Assembly: GCF_014651375.1 (NCBI RefSeq)
Contig: NZ_BMWT01000004.1
Location: 372,001-436,000, forward strand
DNA length: 64,000 nt
Source of the DNA: Tateyamaria omphalii
GTDB lineage: Bacteria; Pseudomonadota; Alphaproteobacteria; Rhodobacterales; Rhodobacteraceae
Direction: 5' to 3'
Shown here: piece by piece, positions 1 through 8,868 of the stretch
How the letters are laid out: every line of letters begins with the position of its first letter
Numbering within the stretch: the first letter of the stretch is position 1
Notes under the pieces: model-generated
The model's input: the letters and a program-made list of their open reading frames with translations, nothing else
What the model was told of the DNA's origin: nothing
Database searches by the model: none
Position numbers and translations under genes: made by a program

Positions 1-45
1 GCAAGTTCTCGTGGCTATATCGGAGCGGCATAACTGACAAGTCAC

Positions 46-77
46 GTGCGCCACATCCTTAAAAGAATGCGGCGCAC
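46..77 (-). terminator. Hairpin 3' of the ExeM-type nuclease gene
   Basis: A 15-bp stem with a very short loop lies just after the stop codon of the nuclease gene. Read on the minus strand the arms are GTGCGCCGCATTCTT and AAGGATGTGGCGCAC; the two non-Watson-Crick positions are G-U pairs only on that strand, which suggests a minus-strand transcript. No clear U tract follows, so this may be a Rho-aided terminator or a 3'-end stabiliser. Confidence 0.5.
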
Positions 78-91
78 TTCCAAACATCGGA

Positions 92-3000
92 TCAGCCAAC
101 CAGAATGTCATCCCGACCGGTGTCGATCCCAATAATCAATGGGTCATGATCAGATGAGGCAAAGCGGCTGTCTTCGAAGAAGTTTGCGTTGTTGAAGGCC
201 GAATTGTAGTTCAGCAGATCCGGTTCGTCCGCATTTATGTGCCATTCCGCGGCCCCGGTGATCAGCTCAGCCATGTCATCGGACGCGATGGCATGATCGA
301 GAGCGCCGCGTTGGCCATCAAAGACAAAACTATACGCTTCGTCTTGGCCGATGAACTGATCAATGAGGTCCACCAGACCTGGATCATCAGTCAGCGATTG
401 CACCGGGTCTTCCTGCGCATAGGCGTTGAGATCGCCCATGATGATGAAGTTGGTCACCCCGCCACCCATATAGTCATTTTCGATCCAGTTCTGGATCTCG
501 ACCGCCGCATCGGCGCGCACTTGGTTCCAAAACGCTTGGCCATCACCCTGATCGTAGTTCGGATCATTGATCAGCGCGTCGATATCAGCCTGGGTGATGT
601 CGGTGCCGCCACCATCCAAGTACTCTTGTGCGGCTTCAACCAGCTCGTCCAGACCGCTTGGCCCTTTTGATTTGAAGTGATTAGAAACGATTGTGAAGGT
701 TTCACCTGTTTCGTTGTCTTCAAAAGTTGCGGCCACTGCAGGGCGGTTTCTCTGGAAATCGCCGACCTGGAGATCGGATGGCACCACGGCATTCAAGACT
801 TCCGCCAGCGCAAACGTTGTAGCGGCAGAGCTTTCATCGAACACAAGAAATTCGGAGTGCACAACCGATACTGCGTTGGCATCATAGACAATGCCCGTTG
901 TAATCGCGTCTGTTCCGATGAAACCAGCGTCGGTTGTTGGGTCGACAAAAGCATAGTTGGCGCCCGATCCGGTGGTTGTTGCTTCTTCATTCAGTGCATC
1001 GACGAGCGTGGCAATGGCGGAGTCCGCGCCAAATCCTGCATTTTCAATCTCTTGCAGTGCAAAAACTTCGGCCCCTGTACCGGTCATCGCGTCGACCAGT
1101 TTGTCGGTTTGGCGTTCGAGGTCTGTTTCACTTCCTGCACCACGTGGATCCAAGCCGTTTGGCCCTGAACCTCCTTCGCCCCGTAGGGTCGAGAAATAGT
1201 TCAACACGTTGACCGACGCGACTTGGATATCGCCTCCGACGTCTGGCGCCGTTTCTTCACGTGCGCCGGAGTTGGTGCTTTCGTCGATGTCAAGCGTCCC
1301 TTCGACCAACATCCGGTATTCGCCAAACCCAAAACTCATGACACCCGTTGTCGGACCGTCAAGTTCCGCCCCGAGGCGGAGAGTTGGACCCTCCTCCGTA
1401 AAGGTATCTTCGGCGTCAAGGAAACCATTGCCATTGTCGCCGGAGGTCGTATTCGGGATGTACTGGAATTCGTCGGGGTTTTCTTCGGAGTTGCCATCGT
1501 CGATGATAAGCCGGTTGTTTTCATTCTCTTCCCGCAGAGCCGCAACATCTTCGGCTTCAGTCTGCGCATCGAAAATCTGGGTTGGCTGAGTTTGAACCCC
1601 AGCCGAAACCGTGATTTCCCCAAAACGGTCAAGGTTAAAGTTTTCAATAACAGTGATGTTTTCGCCTTCTACACCGCTATCGAGTGTAAAGCGCATCCCT
1701 TCGATCGCTTCGAAATTTTGTGCTGCGCCGCTCAGAAGGACGGTGGCTGCAGTCGGCAACTCATTGCCAGAGGACACAATCCGTACCTGATCTTGCGATA
1801 GTTGTGTCTGGCCAAAAAACTCGCCGACCACGCCACGTGTCACGACCAGATCACCCACTGCGGGTTGGTTTGCTCCGCCGGAGAAGACGAAAATTCCTTC
1901 CGAGGTTTGCGCATTGCCATCGCTGTCGGTGTCCTCTTCCTGCAGGAAGTACCCGTTCGAGGTCACGTAGGTGACAACGGCTTCGACCGTGACAACCTGG
2001 TCGACGAGTTCGCTTGCCGCGCCTTCGCCCTGAATGTCAGAGATCAGTACCAGATCGTCGTCGTCCAGTACTTCGACAGACGCGCTTTCGGTTACAATTT
2101 CGCCACCGACCGGGTTGCTCAGTGTGACAGTAAAGGCTTCATCGTCCTCAATCACCGTGTCGCCGTTTACCTCGAACGTGATCGTGGCGCAGGTTTGACC
2201 GGCGGCAAATTCTACGGTGCCTGTTGGCAGAACACCGCCAAAATCGTCCGCATCGACATCTCCGCCAACGGTAAATTCAACGCTGCCAGCTTCCGAGATG
2301 TCCCCATCACGTGTGATTTCAAAGCTGATTTCGGTCACACCATCATCGCCTTCGAACACATCGCCGCTCAAGGCTTCAACCTCATAGGTGGGTGGTTCAG
2401 GCTCATCAGTGCCACCCGTGCCTTCAATGATCAGGTTTTGGAAGGCAAACGCCTCTGCGCCACCATCTGCATTTGCGGTGAACGTCAGGTTCAATGTTGA
2501 GCCTGTGCCTTCAATCGATCCGGTCAAGGTTTGCAAGATATTGGACAGGGTTTCGCCCGACCCAGCCAGGGTGAGCGGATCGTTCAGTGTTTCTACGCTC
2601 CCACCTGCCAAGGTGTAGTCAAGGCTTGCCGCCTCATCCACCACGAAGTCGAACAACGAAATCTCGGCGCCATCGTCGATATTGTAGGTAAAGCTGAAGC
2701 TATCACTGGTTTCGAAATCGCCCATGGCGCCGACATCGACACTGAGGCTAAGGTCATCAGCGCCAGAGATATCGAATGACCAAGTTGCCGAAACATCGCC
2801 GTCGTTGTCGTTGTTCTGCGTATCTGTGACGCCAAAGAAAACATCGGTGTTGCTGTTGCCGTCGATGATGCCCTGATCGTCGCTTGGGAAAGAACCAGCA
2901 CTATCGTCTACTAGGCTGAATGGTACTGAACCGGCACCAACCTGGAAAAAGCCAAACCCATCTCCGGCACTGGAAAAGTCCGGGGCTGTGTTGACAAAGT

Positions 3001-4066
3001 TCAGCACGCCCTGCGATGCGCTACCGACCATGTCAAAGGCGACGACATTTAAGTTGCCAGTGTTTGGTGTTGGCACAACTTGTACGGCCACGCTGCGTGT
3101 TGTGCTTTCGGTTCCATCCGAAACTGTTAGTTCGAGATCATATGTGTTGTCGCCACCCGTATCGAGCGGGTTGGACACATCGGGTGCATCGATGAAGCTG
3201 ATGGCGCCGGTCTCCGCATCAACAGTGAACAACGCGGCATCGTCACCCGACAAGGAAAACGTCAACGTGTCGCCATCGGGATCATCTGCACTGATGACCG
3301 TTTGAAACGTGCTGTTGCCTTCGATCAGGCAGACCTGATCAACGGTCAGCAGGTTGGGAGCGTCATTTTCCCCGGTGATCGTGACAGTCACAGTAGCAGT
3401 GTCAGTGCCGCCGTTCCCGTCATCCACGACATAGGTGAATGTGTCGGTGGCTGTTTCGCCCGCTCCCAGATGCTCAAAAAGCGCACCGGGGTCATAGCTG
3501 ACTTCACCATTTTCAAATGTCACGTTTGCGCCTGCTGCGCTTGTTGCAGAGACCGAAGTGATCGCGATCGTATCCCCATCAAACTCGCGATCATTGGCCA
3601 ATAGTGTATCTGCCGTGATGGTCAGAGCGGCGTTCTCGGATGTCGAGGCTGTGTCGTCGCCTGCGAGTACGGCGTTGTTCATGCCGTTCAGAAAAAGGGT
3701 GTAGTCATCTGCGGCAAAGTAGAGTGCCTCGACGCTATAGAGCTTATCCCGTCCGGCATCTTCGACGCTCGGATCGACGGCCGTCACAACCGTCGGACCC
3801 CACCAACTCCGGACACTGATCGAGTAGTCTTCAATCGAACCACTGTATTGCGCGGTATCAAACCCAAAGCCACCAAAGATAGTATCATTTCCGGCACCAC
3901 CATCGATGACATCATCTCCAGACCCGGCAAAGATGACGTCATTGCCAGCGCCGGAAGTGATGGTGTCGTTTCCACCAAATGCGAAGATGTAGTCTCGTCC
4001 ATCGGTCCCTGTCAGTGTATCAGCGTTCCATGATCCAAATTCAAAATTGCGGTAGTGACGGCTCAT
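92..4066 (-). CDS. Secreted ExeM/NucH-family endonuclease with RTX repeats
   Basis: A 1324-residue extracellular nuclease. Residues about 31-70 carry hemolysin-type calcium-binding nonapeptide repeats (GGNDTI, GNDVIFAGSGDD, GGAGNDTIFGG). A cadherin/VCBS-like Ig repeat follows (about 140-240, ending ITGENDAPN), then a second cadherin-like repeat, a Calx-beta-like region (about 560-670) and an OB-like ExeM segment. The C-terminal third is an endonuclease/exonuclease/phosphatase domain with LQEIEN, NHFKSKG, GDLNAY and SSDHDPL motifs. There is no Sec signal, and the RTX repeats imply type I secretion; they are N-terminal here, whereas type I substrates usually have them at the C terminus. The start is preceded by AAAGGGA. 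Likely role: extracellular DNA use for phosphate or nitrogen. Confidence 0.9.
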   Translation of the reverse strand: MSRHYRNFEFGSWNADTLTGTDGRDYIFAFGGNDTITSGAGNDVIFAGSGDDVIDGGAGNDTIFGGFGFDTAQYSGSIEDYSISVRSWWGPTVVTAVDPSVEDAGRDKLYSVEALYFAADDYTLFLNGMNNAVLAGDDTASTSENAALTITADTLLANDREFDGDTIAITSVSATSAAGANVTFENGEVSYDPGALFEHLGAGETATDTFTYVVDDGNGGTDTATVTVTITGENDAPNLLTVDQVCLIEGNSTFQTVISADDPDGDTLTFSLSGDDAALFTVDAETGAISFIDAPDVSNPLDTGGDNTYDLELTVSDGTESTTRSVAVQVVPTPNTGNLNVVAFDMVGSASQGVLNFVNTAPDFSSAGDGFGFFQVGAGSVPFSLVDDSAGSFPSDDQGIIDGNSNTDVFFGVTDTQNNDNDGDVSATWSFDISGADDLSLSVDVGAMGDFETSDSFSFTYNIDDGAEISLFDFVVDEAASLDYTLAGGSVETLNDPLTLAGSGETLSNILQTLTGSIEGTGSTLNLTFTANADGGAEAFAFQNLIIEGTGGTDEPEPPTYEVEALSGDVFEGDDGVTEISFEITRDGDISEAGSVEFTVGGDVDADDFGGVLPTGTVEFAAGQTCATITFEVNGDTVIEDDEAFTVTLSNPVGGEIVTESASVEVLDDDDLVLISDIQGEGAASELVDQVVTVEAVVTYVTSNGYFLQEEDTDSDGNAQTSEGIFVFSGGANQPAVGDLVVTRGVVGEFFGQTQLSQDQVRIVSSGNELPTAATVLLSGAAQNFEAIEGMRFTLDSGVEGENITVIENFNLDRFGEITVSAGVQTQPTQIFDAQTEAEDVAALREENENNRLIIDDGNSEENPDEFQYIPNTTSGDNGNGFLDAEDTFTEEGPTLRLGAELDGPTTGVMSFGFGEYRMLVEGTLDIDESTNSGAREETAPDVGGDIQVASVNVLNYFSTLRGEGGSGPNGLDPRGAGSETDLERQTDKLVDAMTGTGAEVFALQEIENAGFGADSAIATLVDALNEEATTTGSGANYAFVDPTTDAGFIGTDAITTGIVYDANAVSVVHSEFLVFDESSAATTFALAEVLNAVVPSDLQVGDFQRNRPAVAATFEDNETGETFTIVSNHFKSKGPSGLDELVEAAQEYLDGGGTDITQADIDALINDPNYDQGDGQAFWNQVRADAAVEIQNWIENDYMGGGVTNFIIMGDLNAYAQEDPVQSLTDDPGLVDLIDQFIGQDEAYSFVFDGQRGALDHAIASDDMAELITGAAEWHINADEPDLLNYNSAFNNANFFEDSRFASSDHDPLIIGIDTGRDDILVG

Positions 4067-4410
4067 CTCGATTCCCTTTTTGGTAGGCGCGTGGGTGACG
4101 TGTTCTCATCAAACTGTGAAAGTTTTTGAACAGATGAATCACAATACGTGCGGGCCATGTTTTCGCCAATGGGTTGCATGTCGTACAAAGCGTGGTCGGC
4201 GATTTTCGGCATACGTTTGAGAATGGCAGCTGTCTTTTTAACCAATGCAGGGCAATTGAAGCAGGCGGCACAGCGTAAGGAATTGCTCGCGACTCGTGGG
4301 GCCCATTCAACAGGAAACCAACCTTCATCCATTGGTGTTCGGTACTGTCTGGGCGCGGTCTGGGCCCCGATGTGGGTTGGCTTTTCAGGTTGGTACCGGT
4401 TGAATGCCAT
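4063..4410 (-). CDS. Hypothetical 115-residue protein
   Basis: An open frame whose stop overlaps the nuclease start codon as ATGA, the usual arrangement for translationally coupled genes. The composition is protein-like (GWFPVEW, a CAACFNC cysteine cluster near residue 50, a basic C terminus) but I recognise no family. The nuclease gene has its own good ribosome binding site, so the overlap could be chance. The opposite strand also has an 88-residue frame here, which looks less convincing. Treat it as a possible gene only. Confidence 0.35.
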   Translation of the reverse strand: MAFNRYQPEKPTHIGAQTAPRQYRTPMDEGWFPVEWAPRVASNSLRCAACFNCPALVKKTAAILKRMPKIADHALYDMQPIGENMARTYCDSSVQKLSQFDENTSPTRLPKRESR

Positions 4411-4561
4411 CTAGGGACCCATCGCGGGAGTGTGTGGAATCTTGCTACAAGCGAAAGCCGTCACGTATTCCCTGCATAGCGGATTCAGCGAACGCGCCCA
4501 ATGGTGCAAGTTTTCTACTTCGCAGCGAAGGTCGGCTTAGCATCTCTGTTGGGAGAAATTG

Positions 4562-5017
4562 ATGGAAGCAATGACTGGTTTGGGCGCAATTCGAAGCATA
4601 GATTACGTGATCTTGCTCTGTGACGATGTTGAACGAATGAAGCAGTTCTATCGCGACGTTCTCGGCTTTGAGATTGAAGATGAAGCGGTAGGCACATGGG
4701 TCGGATTTCGAGTTGGCACACTTTACCTTGGCCTTCGACCTCGGGGGCGATCCTACGACGGTAAGCGCATTCCTGAAAAGTCATCAGGAGTACAAATCAG
4801 CTTCCGTGTTCCACCCGCTGATGTTGATGCAGCATATGAAGAACTGTCGGCGAAGGGCGTCAAAGTCATCGAAGGTCCAATGAACCAAGACTGGGCTCAT
4901 CGGACCCTATTTTTTCACGATCCAGAGTACAACATCATCGAGATTTACGCCGATATACATCCGCGTGAGACACTGGCCGGTCCGAGCGGGGTGCATCTGT
5001 TGGTTCAAGAACAGTGA
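4562..5017 (+). CDS. VOC-family (glyoxalase/bleomycin-resistance fold) protein
   Basis: A 151-residue single-unit vicinal-oxygen-chelate protein. The beta-alpha-beta-beta-beta pattern is visible: IDYVILLCDDVERMKQFY at the start, GFEIEDE, then a second half with IEGPMNQDWAHRTLFFHDPE and NIIEIY, whose H and E are candidate metal ligands. ATG at 4562 is chosen because GGGAG lies six bases upstream; an in-frame TTG precedes it and another ATG follows at 4574. It stands alone, so its substrate cannot be read from context. Members include glyoxalases, dioxygenases and antibiotic-binding proteins. Confidence 0.8.
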   Translation: MEAMTGLGAIRSIDYVILLCDDVERMKQFYRDVLGFEIEDEAVGTWVGFRVGTLYLGLRPRGRSYDGKRIPEKSSGVQISFRVPPADVDAAYEELSAKGVKVIEGPMNQDWAHRTLFFHDPEYNIIEIYADIHPRETLAGPSGVHLLVQEQ

Positions 5018-5376
5018 TCGTGACACACTGAAAAGCTGCTGTTCACCCGAGCCATTTCAATGCCAGCTTTGTCCCGCATAGCAGTCTTGGAATGCATGTT
5101 TTGCCCTGCTGCACCGTCACGAGGCTGCAATGAACCTCATTTCGACGAATGCGGAGTTGCGGATGTGCTCACCTTAGCTCAGTGAAGTGTTTCAGAAGAC
5201 ATGAAAGACCCCAAACATTACGGGCCGACAATTTCGCACACTTGTCTTGTCGGCGCAGTGCGACCAAGGCGAGAGGCAAGGCTTAGTACCCTTTGCGACG
5301 GCACTGAAGTGGGAGATGCTGGGGTTACACGAGAAAGAAAAACGTCCGACCCTCCCCGCCGTGAGATGTGCACGGC
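5018..5376. other. Intergenic region, no gene supported
   Basis: About 360 bases between the VOC gene and the TetR gene, which converge here. Short frames exist but none has protein-like composition. It contains one copy of a degenerate dispersed repeat (5075-5116). Nothing else recognisable was found. Confidence 0.5.
5075..5116 (+). repeat. Degenerate dispersed repeat, copy 1
   Basis: A 42-base core beginning CGCATAGCAGTCTTGGAATG and ending CTGCTGCACCG matches 34 of 42 positions of a second copy at 6748-6789 on the same strand. Weaker similarity continues about 35 bases downstream in both. Both copies lie between genes. Confidence 0.6.
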
Positions 5377-5955
5377 TCAACCAGGGACGTTAAGCCAGGC
5401 TTCGAGGTACTCGCAAAGGCGCGCTCGCAGGCCATCGCCGCTGTGGAGTGCGCAGAACTCTAGGCCGACTGAGTGAATCATGAACGCCTGTATCCCATGC
5501 GCGAGGATCGCAGGCGGAACGTCGACGCGGAACCTCCCCTGATCCATCCATACTCTGCTGATGGCCGCGTGACGATGGAAGGCCTGCGCTATGGGGCCGA
5601 TCTGATCGGAAGCGGTGGCGCCGGAATGGCGGATGATAAAATCGAAGGTGTACCTGTCCTGTCTGAGGAACAACAGAAACGGCCAAATGCAGTCTGCGAG
5701 ATCCGCAACCGACGTTGGCGGCGGCAGTCGCTCCATCTCTGCGAGCAAGCGGTCCATCTCGTCACCGACCAGACATTCAAGAATGCCATCTTTGTCCTTG
5801 AAATGCGCGAAGAAGGTTCCCTTGGCCACGCCCGCGCGTGTGACGACATCATCGACGCGCAGCCCGGCATAGCCAACCTTCAAGACCGAAGCACGCGCGC
5901 ACGCAAGAAGATTGGCGCGCGTTTCAAGGGTGCGTTGTTGAGGACGTCTGGGCAT
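5377..5955 (-). CDS. TetR/AcrR-family transcriptional repressor
   Basis: A 192-residue regulator. The N-terminal helix-turn-helix spans about residues 10-55 (ETRANLLACARASV, VDDVVTRAGVAKGTFFAHFKDKDGIL); the rest is an all-helical ligand domain. It is transcribed away from the flavodoxin-fold reductase gene at 6053. The 97-base gap holds two perfect TGACC-NN-GGTCA dyads, so the protein most likely represses itself and the reductase and releases DNA on binding an electrophile or quinone. The inducer is not evident from sequence. Confidence 0.9.
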   Translation of the reverse strand: MPRRPQQRTLETRANLLACARASVLKVGYAGLRVDDVVTRAGVAKGTFFAHFKDKDGILECLVGDEMDRLLAEMERLPPPTSVADLADCIWPFLLFLRQDRYTFDFIIRHSGATASDQIGPIAQAFHRHAAISRVWMDQGRFRVDVPPAILAHGIQAFMIHSVGLEFCALHSGDGLRARLCEYLEAWLNVPG

Positions 5956-5977
5956 CGGCTCATCATAGGAATAAATA

Positions 5978-5989
5978 TGACCATGGTCA
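5978..5989. promoter_or_regulatory. TetR operator, TetR-proximal copy
   Basis: Perfect 12-bp dyad TGACCATGGTCA, followed by AATTTA, 23 bases upstream of the TetR start. The same core and the same AATTTA flank recur 48 bases away, so the two sites form a matched pair between divergent genes. Confidence 0.75.
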
Positions 5990-6025
5990 ATTTAGCGGTT
6001 GACTGGTAGTGGAATGCATTAAAAA

Positions 6026-6037
6026 TGACCGCGGTCA
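6026..6037. promoter_or_regulatory. TetR operator, reductase-proximal copy
   Basis: Perfect 12-bp dyad TGACCGCGGTCA followed by AATTTAAGG, 15 bases upstream of the reductase start codon and abutting its ribosome binding site. The spacing to the first copy (48 bases centre to centre) would let one regulator control both divergent promoters. Confidence 0.75.
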
Positions 6038-6052
6038 ATTTAAGGAGCTAAC

Positions 6053-6646
6053 ATGAACAATCCACGCATACTTGTCTTGAACGGGCACCCTGCCGCCCAG
6101 TCTCTGAATAGGACGCTTGCACAGGCTTACGCCGATGAAGCAGCGCGACACCGGGCCGTCGTTCAAGAGGTCCATCTCTCGGATCTGGCCTTCGACCAGG
6201 ATTTCGGGCGCGCGGGCTACACAGACGTCAAGCCCTTGGAACCGGACTTGGAAGAACTGCTCCAGAGAGTGGAGTGGGCAGACCAGATTGTTCTTACGAC
6301 ACCAATGTGGTGGGGCGGTGTTCCCGGAAAGCTGAAGGGGCTATTCGACCGAATGCTTCTGCCGGGCCGGGCGTTCGACCCCAAAAAGCGCGACCCATTG
6401 GGAATGCCAAAGCCGCTTTTTGTCGGCAAGTGTGCTCGTATTGTCATCACCTCGGATACGCCCGATCCATATTTCGAGGACTATTACGGCAGCGCGATGA
6501 TCCGGCAGTTGAAGGGCCAAATCTTCAACTTTGTTGGGATCAACCCCGTCGAAGTGACCCATTTTGCGGGCGCAAGCCATGCCGATGCAGGGATGGTCGA
6601 TGCCTGGACCGCAGAAATGAAGCGGCTCGCACGGAACGCTGTCTGA
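6053..6646 (+). CDS. NAD(P)H-dependent quinone/flavin oxidoreductase, flavodoxin-like fold
   Basis: A 197-residue protein of the MdaB/KefF/NQO-type family (Flavodoxin_2). The N-terminal phosphate-binding segment ILVLNGHPAAQSLNRTLA binds the flavin phosphate; TTPMWWGGVPGKLKGLFDRML near residue 85 is the family's FMN/quinone-site motif, and a conserved glycine-rich PGRAFDP loop follows. TAAGGAGC lies six bases before the ATG. It is divergent from a TetR gene with a two-operator promoter, typical of reductases induced by electrophiles or quinones. Cytoplasmic; likely two-electron reduction of quinones. Confidence 0.88.
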   Translation: MNNPRILVLNGHPAAQSLNRTLAQAYADEAARHRAVVQEVHLSDLAFDQDFGRAGYTDVKPLEPDLEELLQRVEWADQIVLTTPMWWGGVPGKLKGLFDRMLLPGRAFDPKKRDPLGMPKPLFVGKCARIVITSDTPDPYFEDYYGSAMIRQLKGQIFNFVGINPVEVTHFAGASHADAGMVDAWTAEMKRLARNAV

Positions 6647-6670
6647 GGCGCCGCTGCCGCACCGCTCGGG

Positions 6671-6695
6671 TTCACTGACAATTGTCGCCAGTGAA
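6671..6695. terminator. Hairpin after the reductase gene
   Basis: Arms TTCACTG and CAGTGAA enclose an 11-base loop that itself starts inside a perfect 10-bp dyad GACAATTGTC (6677-6686). It lies 25 bases past the reductase stop. There is no U tract, so termination is only suggested by position. Confidence 0.35.
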
Positions 6696-6747
6696 TGACA
6701 GGTGAAGCGGCCATTTATGTTTGGTGCAGCGAAGGCCTGTTCAGGTT

Positions 6748-6789
6748 CGCGTAGCAGTCTTGGAACGCATGCTTTACGCCGCCGCACCG
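6748..6789 (+). repeat. Degenerate dispersed repeat, copy 2
   Basis: Begins CGCGTAGCAGTCTTGGAACG and matches copy 1 at 5075-5116 at 34 of 42 positions. The preceding GCAGCGAAGGC also resembles GCAGCGAAGGT at about 4522. The 287-base gap 6647-6933 otherwise holds only the hairpin at 6671-6695. Confidence 0.6.
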
Positions 6790-6933
6790 ACATAAGTCCG
6801 CAACGAGCCCAACTCACTGATTGCTGCACTCGGCCCGAATGTCGACTCTCCCACATGGATGGGCGAGAATCCAAATCTGACTTGCGTGTTGCTCGTTTTG
6901 CAGCAAGATGTTTGCAACAGTAGGTTGAGCGAA

Positions 6934-7563
6934 ATGCCAATAGAGACTTGGACGCTATACGTACTTACCGTGTTTGCACTGATGAGCACGCCGGGGCCCA
7001 GTCAGTTGCTGATGTTGACCAACAGTGGTGTGCACGGGTTTAGGCGTTCACTTTCGACTGCTGCAGGTGATCTGTCGGCTAACGCCTTGCAAATGCTGGC
7101 AGCGGGTTTGGGGCTTGCGGCAATCATCGCGGCCTCTGCGACTGCCTTGGCGATGATCAAATGGGCGGGCGTTGCATATCTGGTCTGGTTGGGCATACGG
7201 ATGATCCGCCGCGCCAAACCAGATCACCCGGGCGCGCCGGCACACCACAAGAAGGCTTCGTTCAAAACGCTCTGGCTTCAGGGCTTCCTGACCTCTGCCG
7301 CCAACCCTAAGGCAGTCGTTTTCTTTGCAGCATTTTTTCCACTGTTTATAGCGCCCGACGCAACTTTCTGGCCGCAGTTCTTGATACTATCCGCAACCTA
7401 CATTGTGATGGATGGGCTTTTTCTGTCGGCATACGGCCTGAGTTCAAGTTGGATTGCACGACGCTTTAAGGGCAGTGCGCGGGTCTGGATCGAGCGCATC
7501 GGCGGCGGCTTCATGATCGGGGCGGCGGTGCTTCTTGGGCTCAAATCCATTTCACGCCAGTAG
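6934..7563 (+). CDS. LysE/RhtB-family amino-acid exporter
   Basis: A 209-residue inner-membrane exporter with five to six hydrophobic helices. The family signature is complete near the N terminus: LMSTPGPSQLLMLTNSGVHGFRRSLSTAAGD, then WAGVAYLVWLGIRMIRR at about residue 70 and SAANPKAVVFFAAFFPLF at about 125. ATG at 6934 (MPIETW) is preferred over an upstream in-frame ATG at 6859 because it starts directly at the first membrane helix, as family members do. Substrate unknown; relatives export homoserine, threonine or lysine. Confidence 0.88.
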   Translation: MPIETWTLYVLTVFALMSTPGPSQLLMLTNSGVHGFRRSLSTAAGDLSANALQMLAAGLGLAAIIAASATALAMIKWAGVAYLVWLGIRMIRRAKPDHPGAPAHHKKASFKTLWLQGFLTSAANPKAVVFFAAFFPLFIAPDATFWPQFLILSATYIVMDGLFLSAYGLSSSWIARRFKGSARVWIERIGGGFMIGAAVLLGLKSISRQ

Positions 7564-8273
7564 TAGAAAAGCATGCATTCATCTGGCCGGCGAGTGGGAC
7601 CGCTTTGTCCCGCGTGGCTGTCGTCGTAAGACCAGATCGACTGGCGCAAGTCCCGCGCATTCGTCACTCGACCGGTCTCAACTCGAACACCGGCAACGCT
7701 CTCTTGGAGCCAGGTCGGCAGAGTCTCCCTTTAGCCATATGCGCCGCAATCCCTCTCTTCCAGAGCCAACTCTCACCACGGCGCTGGTCGTTCGCACGAC
7801 CCTGTTTCGTCCCTGTGGGTCACGTGGAGCAACGTGGACCCCTTTCCTCTTGCCCAGTGTTGGCCGTGTTGGAAAGCACAAGATGCTTACTCATATCAGG
7901 GCGAAGGACGTCACCGCCTGCGCAACCATTCCACTGCGTGAAACTCCGACAAGGCCACGATCCTTTAAGTGATGCTGCTCGAGGAGGTGTACGAAAGCTG
8001 TGCCTCCTTTTCCAAGTCGCTCGGCAGAGGAAGCGTGTCCGACTTACGGTGTGCTCTCGGGTCCAAAGTGACGAACCGATATTCGTCGGGTGCCTGCGAC
8101 AATACACCCTTCCCGATGTCCTTATCAAAAACATTGCGCGAATTGGCACCACGGGATGGCTTTTTGTGTCACCCGCGTCTCGATGAGCCAGATTCCCCGG
8201 CCTGTCCTTAGACTGCTTTCCATCTTTGCCTCAAACATTGTGCCATCGCTTTCATTGACGAAGGCCAAGTTCA
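7564..8273. other. 710-base gap, no gene supported
   Basis: Several frames of 60-190 codons overlap on both strands, but none has a recognisable motif, consistent codon use or a convincing start. The fragmented frames resemble a decayed gene that I cannot identify. A stem with arms beginning AGGAGG and ending CCTCCT, followed by four T, lies at about 7982-8012 and could be a weak plus-strand terminator. Confidence 0.4.
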
Positions 8274-8290
8274 TGGATAAAAATTATCCA
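8274..8290. promoter_or_regulatory. Rrf2 autoregulatory operator (predicted)
   Basis: Perfect 17-bp dyad TGGATAAAAATTATCCA, 18 bases upstream of the rrf2-type start codon and just before its ribosome binding site (CGGAG). The position fits autorepression by the downstream regulator. Confidence 0.6.
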
Positions 8291-8308
8291 CGAATCACGG
8301 AGATCAAG

Positions 8309-8821
8309 ATGAAATTAAGCGATGGTGTGGAACAGGCGATCCATTCAGTTGCGATGCTGGCGTCACTGGAGGCTGAACAGGTTCTCTCGGCGGCGGCACT
8401 TGCCGAGTTCCATGGTGTCTCACCAAGTTATCTGCTGAAGCACCTGCAAGCACTGTCCCGGTCCGGCATTCTGGGAACCGTTCCCGGTCCGAAGGGTGGT
8501 TATCATCTTGCACAGACACCGGAAGACATTTCGCTGTTGGATGTCGTCCTTGCCGTTGAAGGCGCTGAACCTGCATTCCGGTGCAAGGAAATCCGGCGCA
8601 ATGGTCCGAACCCGGTGCCTGAAGGTTTCTTCAAGGCACCATGTCAGATCAACGCGGCAATGCTGCGCGCCGAGCGGTCCTATCGAGCTGAGCTCAAGAA
8701 GGTGACAATCGCGGCTCTGCTGGCTGAGGTCCGAGAGGATGACGACGGAACACTTGCCGCCCGCAGCTGCGAATTTCTGGACGCCAATGTCCGCATCACA
8801 AACCAAGGCGGCCAACGCTAG
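8309..8821 (+). CDS. Rrf2-family transcriptional regulator
   Basis: A 170-residue winged-helix regulator opening with the family hallmark MKLSDGVEQAIHSVAMLA, followed by the recognition region (HGVSPSYLLKHLQALSRSGIL) and the wing GPKGGYHLA. The effector segment has two cysteines in CKEIRRNGPNPVPEGFFKAPC where iron-sulfur members such as IscR have three, so metal-cluster binding is uncertain. ATG at 8309 is chosen over longer starts because it fits the family N terminus and has CGGAG nine bases upstream. It leads a probable operon with an HD-domain gene and an AhpD-like gene, so it may sense redox or nitrosative stress. Confidence 0.9.
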   Translation: MKLSDGVEQAIHSVAMLASLEAEQVLSAAALAEFHGVSPSYLLKHLQALSRSGILGTVPGPKGGYHLAQTPEDISLLDVVLAVEGAEPAFRCKEIRRNGPNPVPEGFFKAPCQINAAMLRAERSYRAELKKVTIAALLAEVREDDDGTLAARSCEFLDANVRITNQGGQR

Positions 8822-8868
8822 CCGCGCCCGGTAACGGTGCGATTGCTCAAAAAAGGAAACGAGACCGC

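Noticed and set aside
7605-8186. 193-residue plus-strand frame
   Set aside because: Composition rich in Arg, Ser and Pro with no motif or start signal, and it conflicts with several other frames; kept as an unassigned gap.
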